A program made the position numbers and the translations under genes. This document shows, in pieces, positions 45,207 through 53,602 of a stretch of 64,000 nucleotides of DNA. The DNA is taken from NCBI GenBank assembly GCA_963699525.1, contig CAVOUI010000013.1, positions 62,001 through 126,000 of the forward strand, given 5' to 3'. This DNA is from SG8-41 sp963699525 (GTDB lineage: Bacteria > Pseudomonadota > Gammaproteobacteria > Burkholderiales > SG8-41). Within the stretch, counting starts at the first letter, position 1. Each line of letters begins with the position of its first letter. Under the pieces are notes generated by a model that was not told where the DNA came from, searched no databases, and saw only the letters and a program-made list of their open reading frames with translations.

Positions 45207-46316
45207 TCACGCGACGAGCAACTCCGCGACGTAATCCGCGATGGCGAGCGAAGAGGTCAGTCCCGGAGACTCGATGCCGAAGAGGTTGACGAGACCCGCC
45301 ACGCCGTGCTCGCGCGGTCCCAGGATCGCGAAATCCTGTACGGGCTCGCCGGGCCCCGCGGTCTTCGGCCGTATGCCGGTGTAGCCGGGCAGCAGGGTTC
45401 CGTCCCGGAGTCCCGGGTAATAGCGCCGGATGGCGGAGTAGAAAGCCGCCTCGCGGCCGGCGTCGAAGCGATAGTCCACGCGGTCGATCCAGGTGAAGTC
45501 CGGCCCGAACTTGACTCTCCCGCCGAGATCGAGGGTGACGTGAACGCCGAGCCAGTCCTGGCGGGCGACCGGGTAGACCAGGCGCCGGAACGGGGACGCG
45601 CCGGAGAGCGTGTAGTAGTGGCCGATCGCGTAGAAGGACCGCGGGATGGTCGACGGTGGTATGCCGGCGATCGAGCGAGCGACGGCCTGAGCGGCGAGCC
45701 CGGCGCTGTTCACCACCGTGCCGCATTCGACCGTCATGGGCTCGGCGCCGCCGACCTCGAGGACGATGCCGCGCTTCTCCACGCGTCCGGATACGACTGG
45801 ACTCCCGAGTGCAAGTGTCGCGCCGCGGCTTTCGGCATCGCCGAGATAGGCGAGCATGAGCCCGTGGCTGTCGACGATGCCGGTGGACGGCGAGAGGAAG
45901 CCCGCGACGCAGCGCACCTCGGGCTCGAGCGCAGCGAGCTCGCCGCGGCCGAGGAGCTGCAGGTCGTCCACGCCGTTTCTCTCCGCCTGGTCCCGGTACT
46001 TGCTGAGTCCGGCGAGCTCGCTTTCATCGCAAGCGACGACGATCTTGCCCATGCGCTGGTGGTTCACCGCGCGCTCGGCGCAATACCGATAGAGCGCCTT
46101 GCGGCCCGCGACACACAACCGCGCCTTGAGCGAGCCCGTGGCGTAATAGATGCCGGCGTGGATCACCTCGGAGTTGCGCGAGCTGGTATGGGTGCCGATG
46201 GCGCTTTCCGCCTCCAGCACCACGACCTCCCGCCCGCTCAGCGCCAGCCGGCGCGCGATGGCGAGGCCGACAGCGCCGGCCCCGATCACCGCGCAATCGA
46301 TGCGTTCAGCGGTCAG
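45207..46316 (-). CDS. FAD-dependent oxidoreductase (L-2-hydroxyglutarate oxidase-like)
   Basis: The ~369-residue DAO-family protein begins DCAVIGAGAVGLAIARRLAL, the FAD-binding GxGxxG motif. It contains SAIGTHTSSRNSEVIHAGIY, the hallmark of LhgO-type L-2-hydroxyglutarate oxidases, and ends with PVQDFAILGPREHGVAGLVN. No ATG or GTG lies at the right place: the most natural start is CTG at 46316, overlapping the stop of the GGDEF gene (CTGA). The GTG at C-A-V-I would cut into the motif. Frames extending to 46532 lie entirely within the GGDEF gene. Confidence 0.85.
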   Translation of the reverse strand: MTAERIDCAVIGAGAVGLAIARRLALSGREVVVLEAESAIGTHTSSRNSEVIHAGIYYATGSLKARLCVAGRKALYRYCAERAVNHQRMGKIVVACDESELAGLSKYRDQAERNGVDDLQLLGRGELAALEPEVRCVAGFLSPSTGIVDSHGLMLAYLGDAESRGATLALGSPVVSGRVEKRGIVLEVGGAEPMTVECGTVVNSAGLAAQAVARSIAGIPPSTIPRSFYAIGHYYTLSGASPFRRLVYPVARQDWLGVHVTLDLGGRVKFGPDFTWIDRVDYRFDAGREAAFYSAIRRYYPGLRDGTLLPGYTGIRPKTAGPGEPVQDFAILGPREHGVAGLVNLFGIESPGLTSSLAIADYVAELLVA

Positions 46317-47368
46317 ATGCGGGACACCGTCACTCGGTTCTTGCCGGCGGCCTTGCTCGCGTACATGGCCTGGTCCGCTTTCTCCAGGACGGTTTCGAAA
46401 TCCACGCCGTGGTCCGGGAAACTGGCGATGCCGATGCTGACCGTGGCCGAGACGGTGCTCTCGCGCGTCACGAGCGGGGTCATCTCGACGCTCTTGCGTA
46501 TGCGCTCCGCGACGCCGGCCGCCCCGTTGCACGGCGTCTCCGGCAGCAGCGCGACGAATTCATCCCCGCCATAGCGCGCGATGAGATCGGTCTGGCGCAG
46601 CCGGCCCTGGATGCATTCGACGGTCTGCTGCAGCAGCCGGTTGCCGGTCTCGTGTCCCAGCGTATCGTTCACCTGCTTCAAGCTGTCGGAGTCGATCATG
46701 AGCACGCTGAAGGGACGGGCGTAGCGTCCGGCCTGCTGGGACACGCGCTCCGCCAGCGTCCCGAACGCGCGCATGTTGAGCACCCCGGTGAGATCGTCGG
46801 TTTCGGACAGGAGCTTGACGTTGCTGAAGGCGTGGCGCAGGTCGGCCGACAGCATGGAAGTGATGTAGGCGACCAGCAGCATCGGCGCGAGTTGGGCGAG
46901 GAGCTTCGCCCCGTACGGCAGCGACATCAGGTCCCCCGCCTCGAGCGGGTAGGCGAGCCAGATGTAGCAGCCCGCGATCAGCGCCAGCTCCGCCAGCGTC
47001 ACGATCTTTCCGAGCGTGAGCGCGGAGACGATGATGACGAGAATATAGAGGTTCTGCAGCGGGCTCTCCGGGCCCCCGGTGTACGCCAGTACCCAGGTGA
47101 CGAACACGGTCATCATCAGGGTCTCGATGGTGATCTTCCAGTGGGTCTCGGTGCGGTAGAAGTTAGCGTAGTGGAAGGACAGCACGAAGGCCGCGAAGAA
47201 GAACATGGCCATGGCGAGCGCGGCCGAGGCCTCCTGGTCGAGGGGAAGCACCACCTGGTACAGCAGTACCAGGATCAGCAGCAGCCACTCGATCTCCGCC
47301 ACCGTCCGCGTGAAACCGCGCAGCTCCTCCGCGGACAGCGCCGGATCGAAAACGCGGTTCAAGGACAT
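46313..47368 (-). CDS. Membrane diguanylate cyclase (GGDEF)
   Basis: The 351-residue protein has about five or six N-terminal hydrophobic helices (residues ~25-180) and a C-terminal GGDEF domain. DDLTGVLNMRAFG marks the start of the cyclase, and the active site is ARYGGDEFVALLP. The allosteric I-site RxxD (RQTD) sits five residues upstream of GGDEF and is intact, so feedback inhibition by c-di-GMP is likely. The N-terminus resembles MASE-type membrane sensors. It overlaps the downstream oxidase gene by 4 nt. Confidence 0.88.
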   Translation of the reverse strand: MSLNRVFDPALSAEELRGFTRTVAEIEWLLLILVLLYQVVLPLDQEASAALAMAMFFFAAFVLSFHYANFYRTETHWKITIETLMMTVFVTWVLAYTGGPESPLQNLYILVIIVSALTLGKIVTLAELALIAGCYIWLAYPLEAGDLMSLPYGAKLLAQLAPMLLVAYITSMLSADLRHAFSNVKLLSETDDLTGVLNMRAFGTLAERVSQQAGRYARPFSVLMIDSDSLKQVNDTLGHETGNRLLQQTVECIQGRLRQTDLIARYGGDEFVALLPETPCNGAAGVAERIRKSVEMTPLVTRESTVSATVSIGIASFPDHGVDFETVLEKADQAMYASKAAGKNRVTVSRI

Positions 47369-47491
47369 GCTCCAAGCATACCATTGACGACCGTTACCGA
47401 GCCAAGACCGGTCTTGGCGGCCGTACTGCCCCGCTTCGCGTCGATTGCGCGCGATCAGGAACGCTGCCTAAGATAGCGAAAGGGCCGCTGT

Positions 47492-48946
47492 ATGACCGGA
47501 ACGGTAACGCTCCCCACCTGGATCTTCGTCGCGCTGCTCGTGTTCGCCCTGTGGGCCCTGCTCGATCGGCTGCTGGTTCCGGGCGTGCGCTGGTACCTGC
47601 GCCGGAAGGTGAACCGCGCCCTACGCGAGATCGGCACGCGGCTGAACGTCGAGCTGCCGCAGTTCACGCTGACGCGGCGCCAGGCGCTGATCGACCGGTT
47701 GTTCCACGATGCCAGAGTGCAGGACGCCATCGCGCGGGAGTGCGCCGCGAAGGGGCTGCCGCGCGACGTGGTGGCGGCGCGCGTGGATCGCTACGCGCGC
47801 GAGATCGTCCCGGCGTTCAATGCCTACTTCTATTTCGGTGCGGGCTACTGGCTCGGCAAGTCGCTCGCCAAGCTCCTCTACCGCGTGCGGCTCGGCTACA
47901 CGGACACGCAGGCGCTCGCGGCGCTCAACCCGAAGTCGTCGCTCGTGTTCGTCATGAACCACCGCAGCAACATGGACTACGTGCTGGTCGCGTTCCTCGC
48001 GGCGGAGCGCGTTGCGCTCTCCTACGCCGTGGGCGAATGGGCGCGGATCTGGCCGCTGCAGCAGCTGATTCGCTCGATGGGAGCCTACTTCGTGCGGCGC
48101 AGCTCGGGCGATCCCCTCTATCGCATGGTCCTGCAGCGCTACGTGCAGATGGCCGTGGAAGCCGGCGTGCCGCAGGCGGTGTACCCGGAGGGCGGGCTGT
48201 CCGTGGACGGCAGGCTGCGTCCGCCCCGGCTGGGACTGCTCGACTACATGCTGAAGGCATTCGATCCCGCGGGCGAGCGCGACATCGTGTTCATCCCCGT
48301 AGGCATCAACTACGACCGCGTGCTCGAGGACCGCACGCTGCTGCGGAGCCTCGACCCCGCGGCGCCGCGCCGCGGCCTGCTCTACGCGGTCGCGCGGTCC
48401 GCCGCCTTCGTCGGGGCCAACCTGTGGCGCGCGGCGACCGGTCGCTGGTACCGCTTCGGCTACGCGTGCGTCAATTTCGGCAGTCCGCTCTCGATGCGCG
48501 ACTACGTGAAGCGGCACGGCATCGACTTCCGGCGCCTCGACGACGCCGCCCGACACCGCGAGGTCGAGCGGGTCGGCGCGCAGGTGATGGAATCGATCGC
48601 GCGCATCGTCCCGGTGCTCCCGGTATCCCTGGTCGCTGCCGTGTTCCTGGGCAGGCGCGACGCCGGGTGGTCCGAGATCGAGCTCAAGTCGGCGGCGTAC
48701 AACCTCATCCTGCGCCTCGAGAAGGCGGGCGCCCACATCTACGTCCCGCGCGGAGACCTCGACTACGCCATCGCAGTCGGGCTGCGCATGCTGCTGCTGC
48801 GCCACATCGTGGTCGAAGCGGACGGGCTCTATCGCGTCAGCCCGGCGGAAGCAGCGCTGCTCGCCTACTATGCCAACGCCATCGAGCCACTGGTCGCGGC
48901 GGCAGGCGGTGTTCAGGACGCCGTGCCGGTCACCGATGCTGCCTGA
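47492..48946 (+). CDS. Glycerol-3-phosphate acyltransferase-like (PlsB-family) acyltransferase
   Basis: The 484-residue protein has an N-terminal membrane segment and the LPLAT motifs in order: FVMNHRSNMDYVLVAFLA (HX4D), MGAYFVRRSSGDPLYRMV, AVYPEGGLSVDGRLRPPRLG and FIPVGINYDRVLEDRTLL. This spacing matches PlsB rather than PlsC, but the chain is much shorter than the ~800 residues of E. coli PlsB. The third motif is EGGLSVDG instead of EGGRSRTG. It could acylate glycerol-3-phosphate or another lipid precursor. It is divergent from the GGDEF gene and has its own promoter region. Confidence 0.82.
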   Translation: MTGTVTLPTWIFVALLVFALWALLDRLLVPGVRWYLRRKVNRALREIGTRLNVELPQFTLTRRQALIDRLFHDARVQDAIARECAAKGLPRDVVAARVDRYAREIVPAFNAYFYFGAGYWLGKSLAKLLYRVRLGYTDTQALAALNPKSSLVFVMNHRSNMDYVLVAFLAAERVALSYAVGEWARIWPLQQLIRSMGAYFVRRSSGDPLYRMVLQRYVQMAVEAGVPQAVYPEGGLSVDGRLRPPRLGLLDYMLKAFDPAGERDIVFIPVGINYDRVLEDRTLLRSLDPAAPRRGLLYAVARSAAFVGANLWRAATGRWYRFGYACVNFGSPLSMRDYVKRHGIDFRRLDDAARHREVERVGAQVMESIARIVPVLPVSLVAAVFLGRRDAGWSEIELKSAAYNLILRLEKAGAHIYVPRGDLDYAIAVGLRMLLLRHIVVEADGLYRVSPAEAALLAYYANAIEPLVAAAGGVQDAVPVTDAA

Positions 48947-49061
48947 CCTCTAGAGACCGCGAGCACGGCAGGGTCATCCTGGTCCGCTCGTTGCGCCCAG
49001 CAGGCGACGCTGACCGCAAATTCGCCTAGAATTCGTGCGGCTGGCGCCGGGCGGGGGGCAA

Positions 49062-49089
49062 TTGAACCCGGGCTTTTCATCCCCATCTA
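49062..49089 (+). promoter_or_regulatory. Sigma-32 (heat-shock) promoter of htpX
   Basis: TTGAAC at 49062-49067, a 13-nt spacer and CCCCATCTA at 49081-49089 match the heat-shock promoter consensus (TTGAAA, 13-14 nt, CCCCAT-T). The element lies 35 nt upstream of the htpX start, and HtpX is a known heat-shock protease. Confidence 0.75.
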
Positions 49090-49123
49090 AGGACCACATC
49101 GACAACCGGAGGACTGGAAATCC

Positions 49124-50011
49124 ATGAAACGCATTTTCCTGCTCGTCGCGACCAACTTCGCCGTGCTGGCCGTGCTGAGCGTCAGCATGCAGCTGCTCGG
49201 CATCGATCGCATGCTGACGGAGGAAGCCGGGCTCAATCTGCAGGGCCTCCTGATCATGGCGGCGGTATTCGGTTTCGGCGGCTCGTTCATTTCGCTGCTG
49301 ATCTCGAAGTGGATGGCGAAGCAGGCGACCGGCGCCCACGTGATCGATGTGCCGTCCAACATGTCCGAGCGCTGGCTGGTGGACACCGTCAAGCGCCAGG
49401 CCGAGAAGGCGGGCATCGGCATGCCCGAAGTCGCAATCTACGATGCGCCCGAGATCAACGCCTTTGCCACCGGCTGGAATCGCGACAGCGCGCTGGTGGC
49501 CGTCAGCACCGGGCTTCTGCAGAACATGAGCCAGGAAGAGGCCGAGGCGGTGCTCGGCCATGAAATGACCCACGTCGCTAACGGTGACATGGTCACGCTG
49601 ACGCTCATCCAGGGCGTGGTCAACACGTTCGTGATCTTCCTCTCGCGCGTGATCGGCTTCGTCGTCGATCGCGTGTTGCTCAAGAACGAGCGCGGGCATG
49701 GCCCGGGCTTCTGGGTTACCACGATCGTCGCCCAGCTGGTGCTCGGCATACTCGCCAGCATCATCGTGATGTGGTTCTCGCGCCAGCGCGAGTTCCGGGC
49801 CGATGCGGGCGGCGCCTCGCTCGCCGGCCGCAACAAGATGATCGCCGCGCTCGAGCGGCTCAAGCTGAACCACGAGCAGCCGGCTCAGCTGCCCGATGCC
49901 GTGAAGGCCTTCGGCATCTCCGGCGGTGTCGGAGCCGGACTGAAGCGGCTTTTCATGTCGCATCCCCCGCTTGATGAGCGCATCGCCGCCCTCCGGGGCG
50001 GTGAGCGGTGA
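49124..50011 (+). CDS. htpX: HtpX, membrane zinc metalloprotease (M48B)
   Basis: The 295-residue protein has two N-terminal membrane helices (residues ~5-25 and 40-60) and the zinc site AVLGHEMTHVANGDMVTL (HExxH, about residues 145-150). Two further helices follow, then the third ligand glutamate in the SRQREFRADAGGASLAG motif. HtpX degrades damaged inner-membrane proteins together with FtsH. Its promoter looks like a sigma-32 site, and a strong bidirectional terminator follows at 50066. Confidence 0.95.
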   Translation: MKRIFLLVATNFAVLAVLSVSMQLLGIDRMLTEEAGLNLQGLLIMAAVFGFGGSFISLLISKWMAKQATGAHVIDVPSNMSERWLVDTVKRQAEKAGIGMPEVAIYDAPEINAFATGWNRDSALVAVSTGLLQNMSQEEAEAVLGHEMTHVANGDMVTLTLIQGVVNTFVIFLSRVIGFVVDRVLLKNERGHGPGFWVTTIVAQLVLGILASIIVMWFSRQREFRADAGGASLAGRNKMIAALERLKLNHEQPAQLPDAVKAFGISGGVGAGLKRLFMSHPPLDERIAALRGGER

Positions 50012-50045
50012 CCCTTCGACCCTTCGACACGCTCAGGGCAGGCCC
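50012..50045. repeat. Short dispersed repeat after htpX
   Basis: CCTTCGAC occurs twice in this stretch, followed by ACGCTCAGGGCAGGCCC. The core is similar to the 24-bp tandem repeat in the Bug gene at 41596-41643. It lies directly after the htpX stop and before its terminator. Confidence 0.45.
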
Positions 50046-50065
50046 GTAAGGGGTGACCCGTAACG

Positions 50066-50094
50066 AAAAAAAGCCCGCGCGAGCGGGCTTTTTT
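50066..50094. terminator. Bidirectional Rho-independent terminator
   Basis: GCCCGC and GCGGGC form the stem with a 4-nt loop, preceded by seven A and followed by six T. It therefore works for htpX on the plus strand and for the convergent giant gene on the minus strand. Confidence 0.88.
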
Positions 50095-50137
50095 CTGGAT
50101 CCCCGCCGTCGCGAGGATGACCGCGCGAATCGCGCGG

Positions 50138-53100
50138 TCACTTGAGCACCGGCGTCTTCAGGTTGCCGGTGACGAGGAGGTTGCCGCGGGCCACGACCAC
50201 GGTCCGCGACCCCAGCTGGGTGCTGATGCGGCCCGAAAGATCGCCGTTGGGCGCGACATCGACGGCTCCGGAAGAGTTCATGGGACCGGATGAGAGCTGG
50301 AGCTGGCGGTAGGAATAGACATGGCCGGCGAGCCTCATCGAGCCCGAGAGCGAATTGAAACCGGTCTTCCCGCCGCGCGTCCCGTCGCGGGAGGGGGACT
50401 GGATCGCCCGTATGATGTCGATGTTGTTGAGGGATCCCTTCTCGATGTTGAAGGATGCCTCGACCCTGGGGTCGGCGAACAGGTTCTGCAGGCTGGTGCC
50501 CGCCAGCGTGTAGGTGGCGTTGGCGGTGAGTGTCCCGCTCGCCGTGAAATCGCGCGTGAAGTTCAACATGAGCTGGGCGAGCTCGCCGTTGGTGACCGTG
50601 AAGTCGCCCTCGATCCGTATGCCGCTGCCCCAGCTCACCCGGGTGCTGCCCTTGATCGTGGCGCGACCGATCTTGCCGGTGAACCCCGTGATCGTCGCCA
50701 TTTGCGGCTCCACCACCACATCCGCGACCAGGTCTTCGAATTCGAGGGGAGGACCCACCGGCAGCCGCCAGTTGCGCCCGTCCAGCCCGATCCGCAACGC
50801 ACCGTCGCGGGGCGTGATCTCCACCCTGACCTTGCTGTCCGACAGGACCGCGCGCTGCAGCGCGCCGTCGGGATTCAGCGTGATATCGCCGTTGAAGCCC
50901 GGGATGTCCAGGTTCTTGACCGCCAGCCTGACCGACCTGAGCTGGACGCGGCGCACGGTGACCGGCTGGGGGCCGGCTTGCGGCTGAATCCAGCCGGGAA
51001 CCAGGGCAAGCGCCTCCTGATCCGTGGTCACCGCGTTGACCTCGACGTTGTCGAATTCCAGGGTGTCCCCGAGAAGCGTCCACGGCCAGGCGCTGACCAC
51101 GATGCTTTCGATCTTCGTCTCCTGCAGCTTGCCGAGGCCGACCCGCTCCAGCGTGAGCTCCGGGAAGGGCAATAGCGCATAGCGCACGTTGGTTATCGTC
51201 ACCGGTACGCCCAGGCGCTTCGACAGGATGGCCTGGGCGTTCCCGATAAAGTTGTTGAGCGGCACGACGTGCAGCAGCCCGATGGCGACGGCCAGCAGCA
51301 CCGCCGCGCTGATTCCAATCGTTCGCGCCCAGTTGGTCGGCTTGGTGTAGCGAACGGGCTTGCTTTCCTTCACGCCGGCTTCGCGCTTCCTGCGTTCCTC
51401 GGCGGCGGCCTTGGCCCGTGCGAGCGCCTCCTGCCGGTAGCGGGCCTCGGCCTCGTTCTCTTCCTGCTCGCGGGCCTTGATCTCGGCCTGGACCCGGGCC
51501 TTGATCTCGTCCTCCGCATTGGAGCGCAGCTGCTGCTCCTGCATGACCCGCGCCACCGCTTCCATCTTGGCGCGGTCCTCGGCTGCGGCCCGGGCTTTGC
51601 GCTCTTCCTCCACCTGGGCGCGCGCCTGCGCCACCGCCTCCTCGGCCTTGCGGGCGATCATTTCGACTTCGGCGCGAGCGCGGCGCGCCGCCGGAGAGTG
51701 GTCGCCGCTCCGCTCGATCTCGCGTGACTTGCGTTCCGCCTCCTCGCGCGCCTTGCGCGCGATTTCCGTCTGGCGTTCGGCTTCCGCACGGGCGCGCTTC
51801 TCGGCCTCCGCCCTGGCGGCGATCTCCCGCTGCGCCTTCAGTTCCGCTTCCTCGCGCGCCTTGCGCTCGGCCTGGATCATGGCCTCGACCTCGGCGCGGG
51901 CCTTGGCCTCGGCGTCGATGCGCGCCTTGGCCATCATCTCCTCGCGCGCCTTGGCCTCGGCCGCCGCCTTGCGCTCGGCTTCCTCGCGCGCCTTGCGCTC
52001 CGCCTGGACCCTCGCTTCCGCTTCCTCGCGCGCCTTGCGCTCGACCGCGGCCTTTGCCTCCGCTTCCTCCTTGGCCCGGCGCGCCTGCTCCTGCAGCTCG
52101 CGCAACTGCGCCTTGGTGCGTGCTTCGGCTTCCTCGTGCGCCTTGCGCTCCTGCTCCTCGCGCCGCTTGCGCTCCTGCTCCTCGCGCTTCCGCGCTTCGG
52201 CTTCCGCTTTCGCCCTGCGCTCGGCCTCGACGCGCGCATCGGCCTCCGTCCGCGCCTTGGCCTTGGCTTCCTCGAGCGCCTTCAGCGCCGATTCCATGTG
52301 TGCGCGGGCGGCTTCGCCGCCTTCGCCCACGGCTTCGAGAGCGATCTTGGCCTCGGCCGCCGCCTTGGCGCGCGCCGCCTCTTCGGCCATCGCACGCGCC
52401 TGGGTCACGGCTTCCTCGGCCGCTTTTGCTCGCGCTTCGGCTTCCTCCCGAGCCCTGCGCTCTGCGTCCTGCCGTGCCTTGACCTCGGTTTCGACCCGGG
52501 CGCGCTCCTCGGCTTCCTGCTTGGCGCGTTTCTCGGCCTGGTTCAGGGCTTCCTGCAGCGCCTTCATCTGCGCCTCGACCGCGGCCTTGGCCTTCGCTTC
52601 GGCCTCGGCGCGCGCGCGCGCATCGATTTCGGCCTTGGCACGCGACTCCGCCTCTTCCTTCGCCCTGGCTTCTGCGGCCGCCTTGCGCTCGGCTTCGGCC
52701 TTGGCCCGCGCTTCGGCTTCGGCCCGGGCCTTGGCTTCCGCGTCGGCGCGCGCCTTGGCTTCCATCGCCGCCTTGATACGCGACTCCGCCTCGGCCTTGG
52801 CCCTGGAGTCGGCCGCCGATCGCGCCTCCGCTTCGGCCCTGACCCGCGCTTCGGCCGCGGCTTTCCCCGCCGCCTCGGCCTTGGCCCTGGCCTCCGCCTC
52901 GGACTGGGCCTTGGCTTCAGCCTGTGCCCGGCCCCGCGCTTCCGCTTCCTGGCGGACCTTGGCTTCAGCCGACGCGCGCGCCGCCGCCAGCGCACGTGCC
53001 TTGGCATCGGCCTCGGCCTTGGCGCGCGACTCTGCCTCGGCATTCAACTTGGACATTGCCGTGGTGGAGGTGAAATCGAGGTCGTCCTCCACCCCCGGCC

Positions 53101-53386
53101 CGGGAATCGATCCCGCCGCTATCGAAGCCGCCGTCGCCGGGGCGGGTCTCGGGGTCTCCGGAGCGGTGAACACGCGGATGAAGCCGTCGACAACGAGCTT
53201 CTCCAGGATCGGGTGCAGCTTCTTCTCGTCCATTCCCGATCGCTTGAGGAGGTCGGCCGCCGTGGACTTTCCGTCCACGGCGAGAAACACCATCCCGGCG
53301 TCGCGCGGCAGCTTGGTGGTCTTGTTCTTGAGCTCCAGGACGCCCTTGGGCGTCTTGGAGTAGATCGTCTTGGGGTGGATGGCCAT
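50138..53386 (-). CDS. Giant protein: N-terminal winged-helix-like domain, ~555-residue charged helix, TM segment, AsmA-like domain
   Basis: The 1082-residue protein has four parts. Residues 1-75 form a small domain (KTPKGVLELKNKTTKLPRDA, then LHPILEKLVVDGFIRVF) like that of the response regulator at 44280. Residues ~111-668 are an almost unbroken Ala/Glu/Lys/Arg helix with no glycine or proline breaks for long stretches, as in TolA or single-alpha-helix proteins. A membrane segment follows (TIGISAAVLLAVAIGLLHVV, about 689-710). The C-terminus is an AsmA-like beta domain (LSKRLGVPVTITNVRYALLP). The N-terminus and helix should be cytoplasmic and the AsmA-like part periplasmic. Function is unknown. 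Confidence 0.8.
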   Translation of the reverse strand: MAIHPKTIYSKTPKGVLELKNKTTKLPRDAGMVFLAVDGKSTAADLLKRSGMDEKKLHPILEKLVVDGFIRVFTAPETPRPAPATAASIAAGSIPGPGVEDDLDFTSTTAMSKLNAEAESRAKAEADAKARALAAARASAEAKVRQEAEARGRAQAEAKAQSEAEARAKAEAAGKAAAEARVRAEAEARSAADSRAKAEAESRIKAAMEAKARADAEAKARAEAEARAKAEAERKAAAEARAKEEAESRAKAEIDARARAEAEAKAKAAVEAQMKALQEALNQAEKRAKQEAEERARVETEVKARQDAERRAREEAEARAKAAEEAVTQARAMAEEAARAKAAAEAKIALEAVGEGGEAARAHMESALKALEEAKAKARTEADARVEAERRAKAEAEARKREEQERKRREEQERKAHEEAEARTKAQLRELQEQARRAKEEAEAKAAVERKAREEAEARVQAERKAREEAERKAAAEAKAREEMMAKARIDAEAKARAEVEAMIQAERKAREEAELKAQREIAARAEAEKRARAEAERQTEIARKAREEAERKSREIERSGDHSPAARRARAEVEMIARKAEEAVAQARAQVEEERKARAAAEDRAKMEAVARVMQEQQLRSNAEDEIKARVQAEIKAREQEENEAEARYRQEALARAKAAAEERRKREAGVKESKPVRYTKPTNWARTIGISAAVLLAVAIGLLHVVPLNNFIGNAQAILSKRLGVPVTITNVRYALLPFPELTLERVGLGKLQETKIESIVVSAWPWTLLGDTLEFDNVEVNAVTTDQEALALVPGWIQPQAGPQPVTVRRVQLRSVRLAVKNLDIPGFNGDITLNPDGALQRAVLSDSKVRVEITPRDGALRIGLDGRNWRLPVGPPLEFEDLVADVVVEPQMATITGFTGKIGRATIKGSTRVSWGSGIRIEGDFTVTNGELAQLMLNFTRDFTASGTLTANATYTLAGTSLQNLFADPRVEASFNIEKGSLNNIDIIRAIQSPSRDGTRGGKTGFNSLSGSMRLAGHVYSYRQLQLSSGPMNSSGAVDVAPNGDLSGRISTQLGSRTVVVARGNLLVTGNLKTPVLK

Positions 53387-53602
53387 GATCGATTCGGAAA
53401 AAAATCAGCGCGGAGCTACCTCGGCGGAAGCTGCGCGGCGCAGCAGTCCGGACTCGCTACCGGCGCGCGTGACATATTGCACATACCCGCGGAAAAAATA
53501 TTTTCTTTCCGGATCTTATCCCGCGTTGCACGATCCAAACGATTATAGTGTAATACACGGCAGAATCCATCAAAAGAATTTCACTGTTTTATCGAGGGCG
53601 GG

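Noticed and set aside
51477..53363. Long plus-strand open frame (628 codons) opposite the giant protein gene
   Set aside because: It is the antisense of a highly repetitive Ala/Glu/Lys/Arg helix. The composition is Ser/Arg/Ala-rich and low in complexity, with no domain or ribosome-binding site.
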